From NCBI GenBank assembly GCA_965207945.1, contig OZ242303.1:1178001-1242000 (forward strand): a DNA stretch of 64,000 nucleotides. The letters run 5' to 3'. Positions within the stretch are counted from its first letter, which is position 1, and each line of letters starts with the position of its first letter. A model generated the notes under the pieces. That model did no database searches. It was not told the DNA's origin and saw only the letters and a program-made list of their open reading frames with translations. Of the stretch, positions 18,695-26,942 are shown piece by piece. Position numbers and translations under genes: made by a program. The stretch comes from JAAOII01 sp965207945. Its GTDB lineage: Bacteria; Pseudomonadota; Gammaproteobacteria; CBDBNL01; JAAOII01.

Positions 18695-19213
18695 TTAGTA
18701 GGGGAAACATTGAACCCCTGGCAAGGACAAACATACATTATCCAATACTAATGACCTCCAGTAAAACTCCATTTCCAGGATTAATGGTATAAGTTCTGAA
18801 TCCAGCCAATAATTGCTTTCATCAATGGTTAACAAACGACAGAAGTTTACTATAACCAGTAATTGCACTGCTATAAGAGGTATGGCAACCAACCCTCCCA
18901 ACAAACGAATTATAGGGGAAGAACCAGTGTTAATGGATAACAGAGAGAATAACAGATTAAGTACTATCATCATAAAAAAGAAGCTTATTGAAAAAGGCAA
19001 CAGCAATAATAGTTCTTGGTCGTATATATAAGCGCTTAAAGGAGCGCTAAGTAAAATTGATATGATTTGTGAAAAAACAAGAGCAATCGCCCAAACCAAC
19101 AACGACACCGCGCTTTTGCCAACACCTCTTGCCAATCCCAATACAAAAATTAGCATGGCAAATGCCAGCAAACCCCAATCTATAATACCAAATTTTAAAA
19201 AGCTTATTTCCAT
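18695..19213 (-). CDS. cvpA: CvpA family inner-membrane protein
   Basis: A 172-residue protein with four predicted membrane helices. Its N-terminal IIDWGLLAFAMLIFVLGLARG resembles the CvpA start. CvpA is linked to colicin V production and, more recently in enteric bacteria, to envelope stress tolerance; the molecular role is unsettled. Identification rests on the membrane pattern plus its place between a SPOR protein gene (10-bp overlap) and purF. Confidence 0.9.
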   Translation of the reverse strand: MEISFLKFGIIDWGLLAFAMLIFVLGLARGVGKSAVSLLVWAIALVFSQIISILLSAPLSAYIYDQELLLLLPFSISFFFMMIVLNLLFSLLSINTGSSPIIRLLGGLVAIPLIAVQLLVIVNFCRLLTIDESNYWLDSELIPLILEMEFYWRSLVLDNVCLSLPGVQCFPY

Positions 19214-19809
19214 TTTCTTAATATACCGTCAAGTTTTAATTTTTCCTTCAATCTCTTCTGATTTTCCTCCGCTCTGCTAGATTGCAGGAAAGGTCCAACA
19301 TATACGACATATAGTATATCACCTTTGGAAGATTTTAATGCACGAATTAAAGATTTGAAATTGTTATCTGCAAGTCGTTGTTTTAATCTTTGTGCCTGCT
19401 CTGGGCTACGTAAGGATGCCGCCTGGACTACCCATCTAACAGGGATACTCTTATCATTAAATGCTATTTCATCAAGCGCATTTTTACCTGGCAACTTTTT
19501 TTCTCTTCCCCCCCTTCCTCCTCCCTCTCCTCTTCCAGTAGCGGAAGGATTTTTACTATCCGCTTGGGCTTGACGATTATCCTTCAGCTGATTAAGTTTC
19601 TCCTTAATTTCATTGAGTTGTGGCGGAGGTGGTATTTTATCCACTTCTACCTTTATAAAATCTGGTGGTGGTTCTGGCTGCCAAGAGAGTAAGTTGTCTC
19701 CTATATCTCCTTCGCCTTCATTATTCAATGAGAAAAAAGATAATCCCGCAACTGCGAATATTGCCAATACTATAGCGCCAATTAAACGACGTTTCGTTTG
19801 TTCTTTCAT
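19204..19809 (-). CDS. SPOR-domain protein (DedD-like)
   Basis: A 201-residue protein with a short cytoplasmic tail, one membrane helix (about residues 8-26), a Pro/Gln/Lys- and Gly-rich periplasmic linker and a C-terminal SPOR domain (about 124-200) containing WVVQAASLRSPEQAQRL and YVVYVGPF. SPOR domains bind denuded glycan strands of septal peptidoglycan. In gammaproteobacteria dedD lies directly before cvpA and purF, as here. It is also immediately downstream of the bactofilin/ExbB cluster, in the same direction. The Gly-Arg linker contains a run of seven C on the plus strand (19508-19514). Confidence 0.88.
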   Translation of the reverse strand: MKEQTKRRLIGAIVLAIFAVAGLSFFSLNNEGEGDIGDNLLSWQPEPPPDFIKVEVDKIPPPPQLNEIKEKLNQLKDNRQAQADSKNPSATGRGEGGGRGGREKKLPGKNALDEIAFNDKSIPVRWVVQAASLRSPEQAQRLKQRLADNNFKSLIRALKSSKGDILYVVYVGPFLQSSRAEENQKRLKEKLKLDGILRKWK

Positions 19810-19845
19810 GATTCTGGCATTATTCTCGCATTACTCTGGCATCAT

Positions 19846-21501
19846 TTAGTCAAATACAACACGTATTCCTATAGCATCAGATTTGTGATTAGGGGGCACT
19901 CTTGCATTATAAGAGTAATGAGCAGCAATTCGCCCAGGTAATTTATAATTTCCCCCTTTAACTATTATATTAACTCCATTATTATAAGGTTCAACCGAAC
20001 TAGTCCATTCAGATATATTGCCTGCCATAGCAACCAACCCATTGGAGGTAGTGTCGTTAGTTTGCGCCGTAACCTCAATTGGACTATCTGGGAAGAACTT
20101 GGCAGACGCATCCCTTGTATGAGAGAATCCGCTAACATATTTATCTCCCCATATATAAGGGGTTATCTTGCCATCAGAGAAAACCTGCAGCCACTCTTCT
20201 TCTGTGGGTAATCTTCCTCCCGCCCATTTGGTAAACGCATAAGCGCTCCACCAATCCACCCCTACCACTGGCAGATCAAGTTGCTTGCGTTGCTCGCGCC
20301 AAGAGGCAGGAACATAAGAATGAAAACGTGGTTCTTTGCCGTTGGCATAAAAGCCCAAGCGTGTCAAAGGGTCGCGCAAGAAATGACGATACTCTCTACG
20401 ACTAATTTCATACTTGCTAAAACTAAGCGCAGGACGACCTTCACGCGAAGAAACCGCTAAAAAGGATTGCAGGACACGGGGGTTAGAATTCTCAATATAT
20501 TCCATAAGTTTTGGCGCATAAGAATTCTTGCTTATACCCAATGGGTAGGTTCCGCCACTAATGGAAATTGCTTCTGTTGCGCCTTCCCATGGAAGTTTTA
20601 AATTAGCGGGATTCTTAGGATTTTTGGGATTCTTGGCATTATTGAATTTATTAGACATGTAAACACAACGAAAACCGCTATACTTTGAACGAAAATCTAA
20701 AGGTGCAGGCCTTTCAATAAAGTTTAGTGATTGCAACATAAAAGGGCGATTATAATTATTGCCACCTTTTTGAATAGAACGCCCATCCTCAGTCATATTG
20801 ATAGTCCATTCTGATAAGCCATTGCCCATATCAAAAACGCCTTGTGGCGTGGCATTTTTTATGCGGTTTTTCTCAGGAGCTGCTAAGTTAAGGATTGGAT
20901 CATTATATCGCCAAGGAGTTCCTATAAATTTTTCTCCCCAAGGATAAGAACGTCCCTCTGTCCCAGCAGCTGCTGCCATCCATTGCTCTATGCTAGGTAA
21001 ACTACCTCCTGCTGCTTGGCAATAAGCATAAGCTTCATAAAAACTTGCTCCAGCAATTGGCATATCCAAACGGCCGAGTATCTTATGATTTGCATAAGGA
21101 TTAATATAGGTATAATCTAACGGTTCCAAATCATTAGCAAAAGCAAATCTTTTATCACTTTGCAAAGCGAGCCAACCCAAAAATTTACGATAATTACGTT
21201 GAGACACCTCATACTTATCAATATAAAAACCTTGAATAGTGCTGTCCCCGTCTTCTGCGCTAATCTGCTCGCGCAATGAAGAGCTACGCCATAAATAAGC
21301 GGCATTTTCTGCAACTGCTTGGTCAAGACCACTTAAAGAGAATGATGGCGGTTGCACATTAACTGCAACACGCGGAATGAAACGTGCCTGAACGCGTAAT
21401 TCCAACAGATATATCGCAACTGCTGCAACTGGAATAAAAATTAGCGCATAAATTGCGCCTGTTCGCAATACTCTGCCAAGAATTTGACGCAGTTTATTCA
21501 T
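19846..21501 (-). CDS. Membrane-anchored tandem FGE-sulfatase-domain protein lacking catalytic cysteines
   Basis: A 551-residue protein with one N-terminal membrane segment (about residues 14-33) and two formylglycine-generating-enzyme/SUMF1-type domains (about 85-275 and 310-550). Each shows the family landmarks: YEVSQRNYRKFL or YEISRREYRHFL, GGSLPSIEQW or GGRLPTEEEW, and GNGLSEWT or GNISEWTS followed by KGGN. True FGEs carry a Cys pair in the segment after KGGS; neither domain has it here, so formylglycine formation is unlikely. Non-catalytic FGE-fold proteins act structurally, for example GldJ/GldK in Bacteroidetes gliding and type IX secretion. A Lys-Asn-Pro repeat links the domains. It is last in the M23-bactofilin-ExbB/D gene run; a 10-bp repeat separates it from the preceding gene. 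Confidence 0.85.
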   Translation of the reverse strand: MNKLRQILGRVLRTGAIYALIFIPVAAVAIYLLELRVQARFIPRVAVNVQPPSFSLSGLDQAVAENAAYLWRSSSLREQISAEDGDSTIQGFYIDKYEVSQRNYRKFLGWLALQSDKRFAFANDLEPLDYTYINPYANHKILGRLDMPIAGASFYEAYAYCQAAGGSLPSIEQWMAAAAGTEGRSYPWGEKFIGTPWRYNDPILNLAAPEKNRIKNATPQGVFDMGNGLSEWTINMTEDGRSIQKGGNNYNRPFMLQSLNFIERPAPLDFRSKYSGFRCVYMSNKFNNAKNPKNPKNPANLKLPWEGATEAISISGGTYPLGISKNSYAPKLMEYIENSNPRVLQSFLAVSSREGRPALSFSKYEISRREYRHFLRDPLTRLGFYANGKEPRFHSYVPASWREQRKQLDLPVVGVDWWSAYAFTKWAGGRLPTEEEWLQVFSDGKITPYIWGDKYVSGFSHTRDASAKFFPDSPIEVTAQTNDTTSNGLVAMAGNISEWTSSVEPYNNGVNIIVKGGNYKLPGRIAAHYSYNARVPPNHKSDAIGIRVVFD

Positions 21502-21510
21502 TACTTAGCA

Positions 21511-23346
21511 TTACTTAGCATTACTAGATGACCTTCTTCTCACACTACTACCAATTAGATAAAAGAACACCGCTATAATAAGCAGCGCCAATCCGCCATA
21601 AAGAAACCCTAAAATCGTTTCTCTTCTTAAAGGAAAATCTGGCAGCACGCTAAACAACGACTGACTGTCAAGACGTAAAGAATTGACATCCCCTTCAACG
21701 TAAAAATTATCTCCATCGTTGCTGCCATAAACATAACCAACCACTATATCTTCAATGTTAGGGTCGGCAATAACCGCTGGATACCAACCCTCACGCTTTT
21801 GTTCCAAAACCTGTGGATGAAGTAAAATAGTATCTCCTGTAAGAAGTTCAGTTTCTTCACCCTGGTCAGGATATGGAAATAAACGCAACCTAAGGTTAAC
21901 TATGTTGGCTTGTTCTGGGTATGCATCAGCATTAATTGCATTTAGTTGCATTGTCTCAAGAGGAGTATTGGCGGATATTAATGCTTTACTTATACAATTA
22001 GCGCATCTATTATGCTCCACATTAATTAGAGATTGCTTGTGTGTTTCAAAAGCAATCTGCATATTATCTTTGAGTTGATTAGCAAGCGGCAATAAAGGAT
22101 GACCTTCTATAGCAACAGCGCCAGATAAAAACTGCCCCAATGCCTCTTGCAAATTAACTCTATCAAAACCGACTTCATCAACTTTCTTCAAATACTCCAT
22201 AAGAAAAATTATCATAAATATATGATAATCAACTGGTTTACCATTTTGAAAGCTAGGAGAACCCACTGGAAATTCAAAAAGTGATTGGACTTCCTGCCCC
22301 TCCTCAGAATTGGATTGCTGTCCTGTAGATGGAAAACGAATACTTAATGATGAGGGCTTGCCAAACTCAGAACTTCCTTCACCTCTTTCATCAACAATAG
22401 CTTCGGCAAGTGCTTCCGCTAAAGAATCTCCATAGCTTTGTTCTTCGCCCTCACTCCCGCCTAATTGCTCTAATGACTCTCTATTCTCTTGTTGCTGTTT
22501 GCCGCCGCGGGATAATCCTTCGCCGGGTGGTAAAAGCTCTTCAATTCTATCTGGTGAACGGAGCGAAACATCATCAGGCACCTCCACGCCTGCTCTCTCG
22601 CTATCTCCCTCTTCCTCTCCCTCCCCTTGCTCCTCAGCATTCGCCGATTCCTCAGTATTTTGACCATCCTCATTAGTTCCCTCACCTTCCTCTAGGGCAG
22701 ATGAGTTAAACAGTTCGGATTCTCCATTGCCCTGATGCTGTTGATGAGCTGTGCCTCCTTTTGGTGGAACCTCGCCTTCTCCTATAAAATGCCAATGACT
22801 TGGACGCGCTCCATTTTCTTTCATAATTGACAGAGCCAAATAGTATAAATTCAAACTATATATATCCACTCTTACCCGCGTCTTAGCTAAGGGATTAAGT
22901 AAACGTAAATAAATATCCAGCGCGTTATCTTCTTGCAATAGTTCTCCTCTTCTAAATATGTGATTAGAAGTTAACTCTCTAACATAATCATCATGCAATT
23001 CAATAACTGGATAAAGCCAAGGCAAGCAATCATGCCTTTCATATTCGTTGCGCCATGGTCCTGTGCGGCTTTGGCAATTGTAGTTATGCAGGATAGCTGG
23101 AGGGCTGCTTGGCAAATCATTAAATACCAAACTGCTTGCGATATCCCGCGCTAGTATCGCGCTTATTTCTGCGCTTTGCTCTATTTCTTGCTCGGTTTTT
23201 TGCTTTGTCAAGCTTAAGGTAATTATTATGACAATTAAAAGAATAACAACTCCATTAGCAAGAACATCTGCTAATGCAACTCCGCCAAAATCCACTATTA
23301 GATTTTGTTTATTTTTTTCTCCTCTGAGTTTTCTATTATCTTCCAT
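21511..23346 (-). CDS. Bitopic or double-anchored membrane protein with ExbD/MotB-like N-terminus and acidic low-complexity region
   Basis: I do not recognise a named family for this 611-residue protein. Residues 25-48 form a membrane helix preceded by an Asp at 27, reminiscent of ExbD/TolR/MotB helices that carry a proton-binding Asp. Residues about 190-300 are Glu/Gly/Gln/Ser-rich and probably disordered. A folded region (about 340-560) follows, then a second membrane helix near the C-terminus (about 582-603) and a short Arg-rich tail. Most of the protein is therefore likely periplasmic and anchored at both ends. It stands between the small ExbD-like gene and the FGE-like gene, so it may be the long periplasmic arm of the same complex. 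Confidence 0.6.
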   Translation of the reverse strand: MEDNRKLRGEKNKQNLIVDFGGVALADVLANGVVILLIVIIITLSLTKQKTEQEIEQSAEISAILARDIASSLVFNDLPSSPPAILHNYNCQSRTGPWRNEYERHDCLPWLYPVIELHDDYVRELTSNHIFRRGELLQEDNALDIYLRLLNPLAKTRVRVDIYSLNLYYLALSIMKENGARPSHWHFIGEGEVPPKGGTAHQQHQGNGESELFNSSALEEGEGTNEDGQNTEESANAEEQGEGEEEGDSERAGVEVPDDVSLRSPDRIEELLPPGEGLSRGGKQQQENRESLEQLGGSEGEEQSYGDSLAEALAEAIVDERGEGSSEFGKPSSLSIRFPSTGQQSNSEEGQEVQSLFEFPVGSPSFQNGKPVDYHIFMIIFLMEYLKKVDEVGFDRVNLQEALGQFLSGAVAIEGHPLLPLANQLKDNMQIAFETHKQSLINVEHNRCANCISKALISANTPLETMQLNAINADAYPEQANIVNLRLRLFPYPDQGEETELLTGDTILLHPQVLEQKREGWYPAVIADPNIEDIVVGYVYGSNDGDNFYVEGDVNSLRLDSQSLFSVLPDFPLRRETILGFLYGGLALLIIAVFFYLIGSSVRRRSSSNAK

Positions 23347-23366
23347 CGCCTATACTTAACTATAAA

Positions 23367-23882
23367 CTAATTGTCTAAACTTCTCTGAATACGCGAAGGC
23401 AAATCTTGCAACCTAACTGCTTGAAGAAAATCATCGTTTGCGACTATCCAGCCAATTGAAATTCTGCGATTCGGCCACATTCTCATTAAGCAATCCCGCG
23501 CTGCTTTCATTGTCCCAACCCCACCTTCAGTTATGGCAAATATTATCTGAGTTTTCCCCTTATCATAGACACTCTTAGCATAACGGGCAAAATTACTATC
23601 GGTACAAGATTCTTTAAGTTCGGAGTAATCACTAACTTCTTTATTCTCTATTATCTGCAAACGGTCTGAAAAAGCTAATACTATGTACCCTTCCGCTCCC
23701 TGTTCCCAATTAATCTTATAAACACTTTCTTCAATGCTATTTTCAACTTGGGCTCTTAGTTGCGCTTCGGCAAATAGATTTATAAGTAGAAATAAAATAA
23801 GTAGCAACGCAAAAGCAGCGCCGAAAATTTCTACCATTGGGGTATTGCCGCCTAGTAACGAAGTTTTTTTAAAACGGCGCAT
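23367..23882 (-). CDS. Small ExbD/TolR-like membrane-anchored protein
   Basis: A 171-residue protein with a basic N-terminus, a membrane helix at about 19-42 with Glu18 at its cytoplasmic edge (NTPMVEIFGAAF), and a periplasmic alpha/beta domain of about 120 residues. Size and topology match ExbD/TolR, the plug and periplasmic arm of ion-driven motors, where an acidic residue in this region carries the proton. The sequence match to that family is weak by eye, and the assignment leans on the ExbB/MotA-like gene 26 bp upstream. It could instead be an uncharacterised single-pass protein. Confidence 0.55.
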   Translation of the reverse strand: MRRFKKTSLLGGNTPMVEIFGAAFALLLILFLLINLFAEAQLRAQVENSIEESVYKINWEQGAEGYIVLAFSDRLQIIENKEVSDYSELKESCTDSNFARYAKSVYDKGKTQIIFAITEGGVGTMKAARDCLMRMWPNRRISIGWIVANDDFLQAVRLQDLPSRIQRSLDN

Positions 23883-23908
23883 CCTATATTTTTAGTTCAA
23901 AAGTTCTA

Positions 23909-25036
23909 CTATTTATTATGAGTGATATATTCTTCAATAAATAAAAACTTTTGCTCTTCCCACCTTTGTAAAACTGTGTAAATAAAAGCTAAGAATACGC
24001 TCAGAGATAACGCAATTAACGTAGTATCAAAAGCAATTCCCAAGGGCTCCATAGCAGAATTAATGCTGTCGCCTATATTCAGGTTTGACGACTCAACTAT
24101 ATTTCCTATCTCGCTTGCTGCAAGAGAAATACCAAGGACTGTGCCAATAAAACCAAGTATAGGAATCGCCCAGTTGATATAGCGCGGAAAAAAATAAAAT
24201 GTCTCATTTGCCTGCCAAGCAATATCTACAAACCTTTTAGCTACCGCCTCTGCTGAAGTTTTGCCAGCGGAAGCATACGACTTACTATAATCATGCCAAG
24301 CAGTCATTAGAGGAGAGTACTTGATTTTTGACTTCTTATTATTAAGGATATTTTTCATAGTAATATTATTAATACTCAATTGATATTTCCCCAACAATAA
24401 AATACTTTCCCAATAAAATAAAACCAAGCATAAGGGCGGTATAACACCGCGTTGTAAAAATTTAACTTTTAAGAAACCTAACAAACTATTTTGGTCCAGA
24501 GTGTGAAAGATTAGCATTGTCAAACAAGTAACAATTGCAGCCACGCAAAAGCTTAGCAACAAAGAAGGACCACCCATTATTTCCTTAATTCGTTCTTCCA
24601 CTGTAGAGGTCGCGCCATAAGAGGCAGTTATTATTCTCAGTAGAATCCCAATAGAACTAAGCCCAAGTAAAAAGAAAAGAATAACTGTGTGCTCCACTAT
24701 ATTTAATCCTTCGCCTCTCAGAAGATTATTCCACAAGAAAAACACTGCCGTTAAAATGCCAATGAAAAGAACTACAATATTTACTTTAAGTGAATACATA
24801 AATGAAACTGCTTCACCGCGACTTCTTTGCAGATAGTACAAACCACCCGATACCACAATGCCAGATATAAGACCAGGCATAAAAGTCCATCCAAATTGAC
24901 GCGTTATAGCGCTCAAGCTTATAGTAAGAAAAAACAAATTGAATAACCAAATAGGATTATAAAGCTTAGGTGAAATCCCCATAGATAAATTTTGTGATAA
25001 GATTTGTCGCGTTTGTACTGATGTTGCTTTTTTCAT
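23909..25036 (-). CDS. MotA/TolQ/ExbB-family proton-channel protein with extra N-terminal helices
   Basis: A 375-residue polytopic protein. The C-terminal third (about 285-360) has the family hallmark: IPILGFIGTVLGIS, a short loop, then GIAFDTTLIALSLSV, as in the last two helices of ExbB, TolQ and MotA that line the ion channel. Ahead of it are roughly six more hydrophobic segments, more than the single extra helix of ExbB/TolQ. The protein probably forms the stator ring of an ion-driven motor working with the ExbD-like proteins downstream. Bactofilin genes lie directly upstream, seven bases away. Confidence 0.8.
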   Translation of the reverse strand: MKKATSVQTRQILSQNLSMGISPKLYNPIWLFNLFFLTISLSAITRQFGWTFMPGLISGIVVSGGLYYLQRSRGEAVSFMYSLKVNIVVLFIGILTAVFFLWNNLLRGEGLNIVEHTVILFFLLGLSSIGILLRIITASYGATSTVEERIKEIMGGPSLLLSFCVAAIVTCLTMLIFHTLDQNSLLGFLKVKFLQRGVIPPLCLVLFYWESILLLGKYQLSINNITMKNILNNKKSKIKYSPLMTAWHDYSKSYASAGKTSAEAVAKRFVDIAWQANETFYFFPRYINWAIPILGFIGTVLGISLAASEIGNIVESSNLNIGDSINSAMEPLGIAFDTTLIALSLSVFLAFIYTVLQRWEEQKFLFIEEYITHNK

Positions 25037-25042
25037 ATTGGG

Positions 25043-25492
25043 TTACTTTTCCTCTTTGGAGGAAGTGGCTGAAGTTGAAGTAGAAGTTGAAGTTGAAGCC
25101 ATTTGCGCTTTAGCATCCGCATGATGAAAACGCCCGTTTACTGATGCTCCATGACGCATATCCATATCATTGTAATGAATATCACCGCGAACGACCGAAC
25201 CTGGCATAAGCACGATTATTCCTTCAGAATAAATAGTGCCTTCCACTATCCCCATAACTGTTATTTCAGGGGCATTAAGGTTACCCGCAATCTTGGCATT
25301 AGGTCCGACAACCAGAACGTCGCCATTATTTTTATTTTTATCTGAACTTATGTTACCTTTTAATTTGCCATCAAAATACATTTTGCCGGTGAATTTTAAG
25401 TCACCATTGCACTTTAATGATACATCTATAGATGTATCATATTTTTTGTTGCCGGGGCCATTTGCACCAGCACCATTGTTACTGCTAAACAT
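25043..25492 (-). CDS. Bactofilin (polymer-forming cytoskeletal protein), copy 2
   Basis: A 149-residue bactofilin. The central beta-helix (about residues 20-125) shows the regular hydrophobic/Gly pattern: GDLKFTGKMYFDGKLKGNIS, ISSDKNK, GDVLVVGPNAKIAGNLNAPE, GSVVRGDIHY. Bactofilins self-assemble into nucleotide-independent filaments at the membrane and scaffold cell-shape or polar proteins. The C-terminal tail is a Thr-Ser repeat encoded by 6-bp units (about 25066-25098). It lies about 100 bp after the first bactofilin and before the ExbB-like gene. Confidence 0.9.
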   Translation of the reverse strand: MFSSNNGAGANGPGNKKYDTSIDVSLKCNGDLKFTGKMYFDGKLKGNISSDKNKNNGDVLVVGPNAKIAGNLNAPEITVMGIVEGTIYSEGIIVLMPGSVVRGDIHYNDMDMRHGASVNGRFHHADAKAQMASTSTSTSTSATSSKEEK

Positions 25493-25595
25493 TTGTAATA
25501 TCTTTAATATCTCTTTAATTAATTAAATGTTGGAATTAATCCGCTCTCCACCTTAATACTCAAATACTCAATAAGTATTCAATAAGTGTAAATAT

Positions 25596-25943
25596 CTAAA
25601 TATCTGTCTCTCCGTGCAAACTTCCCTTAGCTTGAATTGATAAGCTATTACACTTAACTTTACCCAATACGGTTCCGCCTGCTAACAAATCACAAGATTT
25701 AGAAATAATATCCCCTTCTACTCTGCCATTCACATATACTTTATCTGCAACTATATTCCCTTGAACAAATCCATGTTTACCAATGGATACATTGCTATCA
25801 CTTGTAAGATTCCCCTCCAGATGTCCGTCCAAATGCAGGACGCCATCCAAATTTATATTACCAGTTAATTTTGTTCCACTGGTGATGATTGTAGTGCCAG
25901 ATTTTGTATATCGTTCTTTATCGCCGTTACTATTTGCTCCCAC
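25596..25943 (-). CDS. Bactofilin, copy 1
   Basis: A 115-residue bactofilin consisting almost wholly of the beta-helix: GTKLTGNINLDGVLHLDGHL, EGNLTSD, GFVQGNIVADKVYVNGRVEG, GTVLGKVKCNSLSIQ. The only start in reach is a GTG at 25943, which puts the first 79 bp inside the 3' end of the M23 peptidase gene in another frame. Such coupling of a bactofilin to an M23 peptidase gene is also known from csd1/ccmA in Helicobacter, where the pair sets cell shape. Confidence 0.9.
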   Translation of the reverse strand: MGANSNGDKERYTKSGTTIITSGTKLTGNINLDGVLHLDGHLEGNLTSDSNVSIGKHGFVQGNIVADKVYVNGRVEGDIISKSCDLLAGGTVLGKVKCNSLSIQAKGSLHGETDI

Positions 25944-26827
25944 TTTATACTTTTATACTTAGAAAAAATTTCCTCAAAATTAGCCAGATTCCAATTATAA
26001 AAATAATATGGATTGACTGCGCGTCCCAAATACCTCACTTCATAATGCAAGTGTGGTCCTGTAGATACCCCCGTGTTACCTCCCTTCGCTATCAATTGTC
26101 CTTTTTGGACTATATCTCCCTTTTTAACTAAGTTTTCATGCAAATGAGTATACATAGTAGAAAAACCAAACCTATGGTCTATAACTATGCTATTCCCATA
26201 ACCAATCTTCCGTCCCGAGAAAGAAACCGTGCCTCCTGCAGTAGTTATTACTCCGTCACCTGTAATAAGTGGCATGTCTATTCCATGATGAAATTGGACT
26301 TGATTGTATATAGGATGTCTGCGCACTCCATACGAACTACTTACATAAGATTCTTTTTGCAGAGGAGTTCCGCTGGGTAAGATATACATAATATTTAAAC
26401 TTTCTGATACCTTATCCAAAGCATAAGTTAAACCTTCATCTGTAGGTCCTCTAACTTCGCTAAAAGCGACCAATTCTTTACTTGCAAAAATAGCATTAGT
26501 TTTTTTCTTTTTCAACAGATAGCCAAAAATATCCGATGACTCTAAAATCTTGTCCTTACGAACGATGACTTCTGATAAATCATCTACCTGTTCGGTTAAT
26601 TCGTGATTCGCATCCATTGCCACAGAATATTGATTCTGCACCGCAGTATAATCTTGTTGAATTTGAAGCTTCCTCTCGTTCAGATATCCCACTAAGTAAA
26701 AACTTCCAATAAGAGAGAGAATAATTACTGTAAACGCCCCCGTCAATAGATATAGAAATGCCTTATGTAAAGTCATTACATGGGTTCTATTTAGTGTGCT
26801 AAATATAATAGTTGATTTTCTATGCAT
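25865..26827 (-). CDS. M23-family peptidoglycan endopeptidase, membrane-anchored
   Basis: A 320-residue LytM-type zinc metallopeptidase that cleaves peptide cross-links of peptidoglycan in the periplasm. One membrane helix (about 24-49) is followed by a coiled coil (about 50-95) and the M23 domain (about 165-280). Zinc and catalytic residues are intact: His180 and Asp184 in HHGID, His228/His230 in THLH, and His259/His261 in GPHLHYEV. It should therefore be active, unlike EnvC/NlpD-type activators. GAGGA precedes the ATG at 26827. It heads the run of bactofilin, ExbB/D and FGE-like genes. Confidence 0.93.
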   Translation of the reverse strand: MHRKSTIIFSTLNRTHVMTLHKAFLYLLTGAFTVIILSLIGSFYLVGYLNERKLQIQQDYTAVQNQYSVAMDANHELTEQVDDLSEVIVRKDKILESSDIFGYLLKKKKTNAIFASKELVAFSEVRGPTDEGLTYALDKVSESLNIMYILPSGTPLQKESYVSSSYGVRRHPIYNQVQFHHGIDMPLITGDGVITTAGGTVSFSGRKIGYGNSIVIDHRFGFSTMYTHLHENLVKKGDIVQKGQLIAKGGNTGVSTGPHLHYEVRYLGRAVNPYYFYNWNLANFEEIFSKYKSIKWEQIVTAIKNDIQNLALQSSPVEQN

Positions 26828-26864
26828 AATCGTTCCTCTTATAACTTTTTTAAATTATCCTTTA

Positions 26865-26891
26865 ATTATAATATAGTAAGGGTTAAAACAA
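26865..26891 (-). promoter_or_regulatory. Candidate promoter of the M23/bactofilin/ExbB run
   Basis: On the minus strand TTGTTT (26886-26891) and TATAAT (26865-26870) are 15 bases apart and lie 38 bases before the M23 start codon. The -10 is perfect, the -35 poor and the spacing short. It shares the 115-bp spacer with the divergent phoH-like gene. Confidence 0.4.
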
Positions 26892-26911
26892 CATAATTTT
26901 TTATTTTTTTC

Positions 26912-26917
26912 TATAAT
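26912..26917 (+). promoter_or_regulatory. Candidate -10 element for the phoH-like operon
   Basis: TATAAT lies 25 bases before the GTG start at 26943. No convincing -35 is seen. Confidence 0.3.
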
Positions 26918-26942
26918 ATAAAAACATGCATTTAATTAGATA

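Noticed and set aside
23367..25036. Zorya-type anti-phage defence based on a MotA/MotB-like pair
   Set aside because: No helicase, nuclease or other Zorya effector gene is present; the neighbours are bactofilins, an M23 peptidase and an FGE-like protein.
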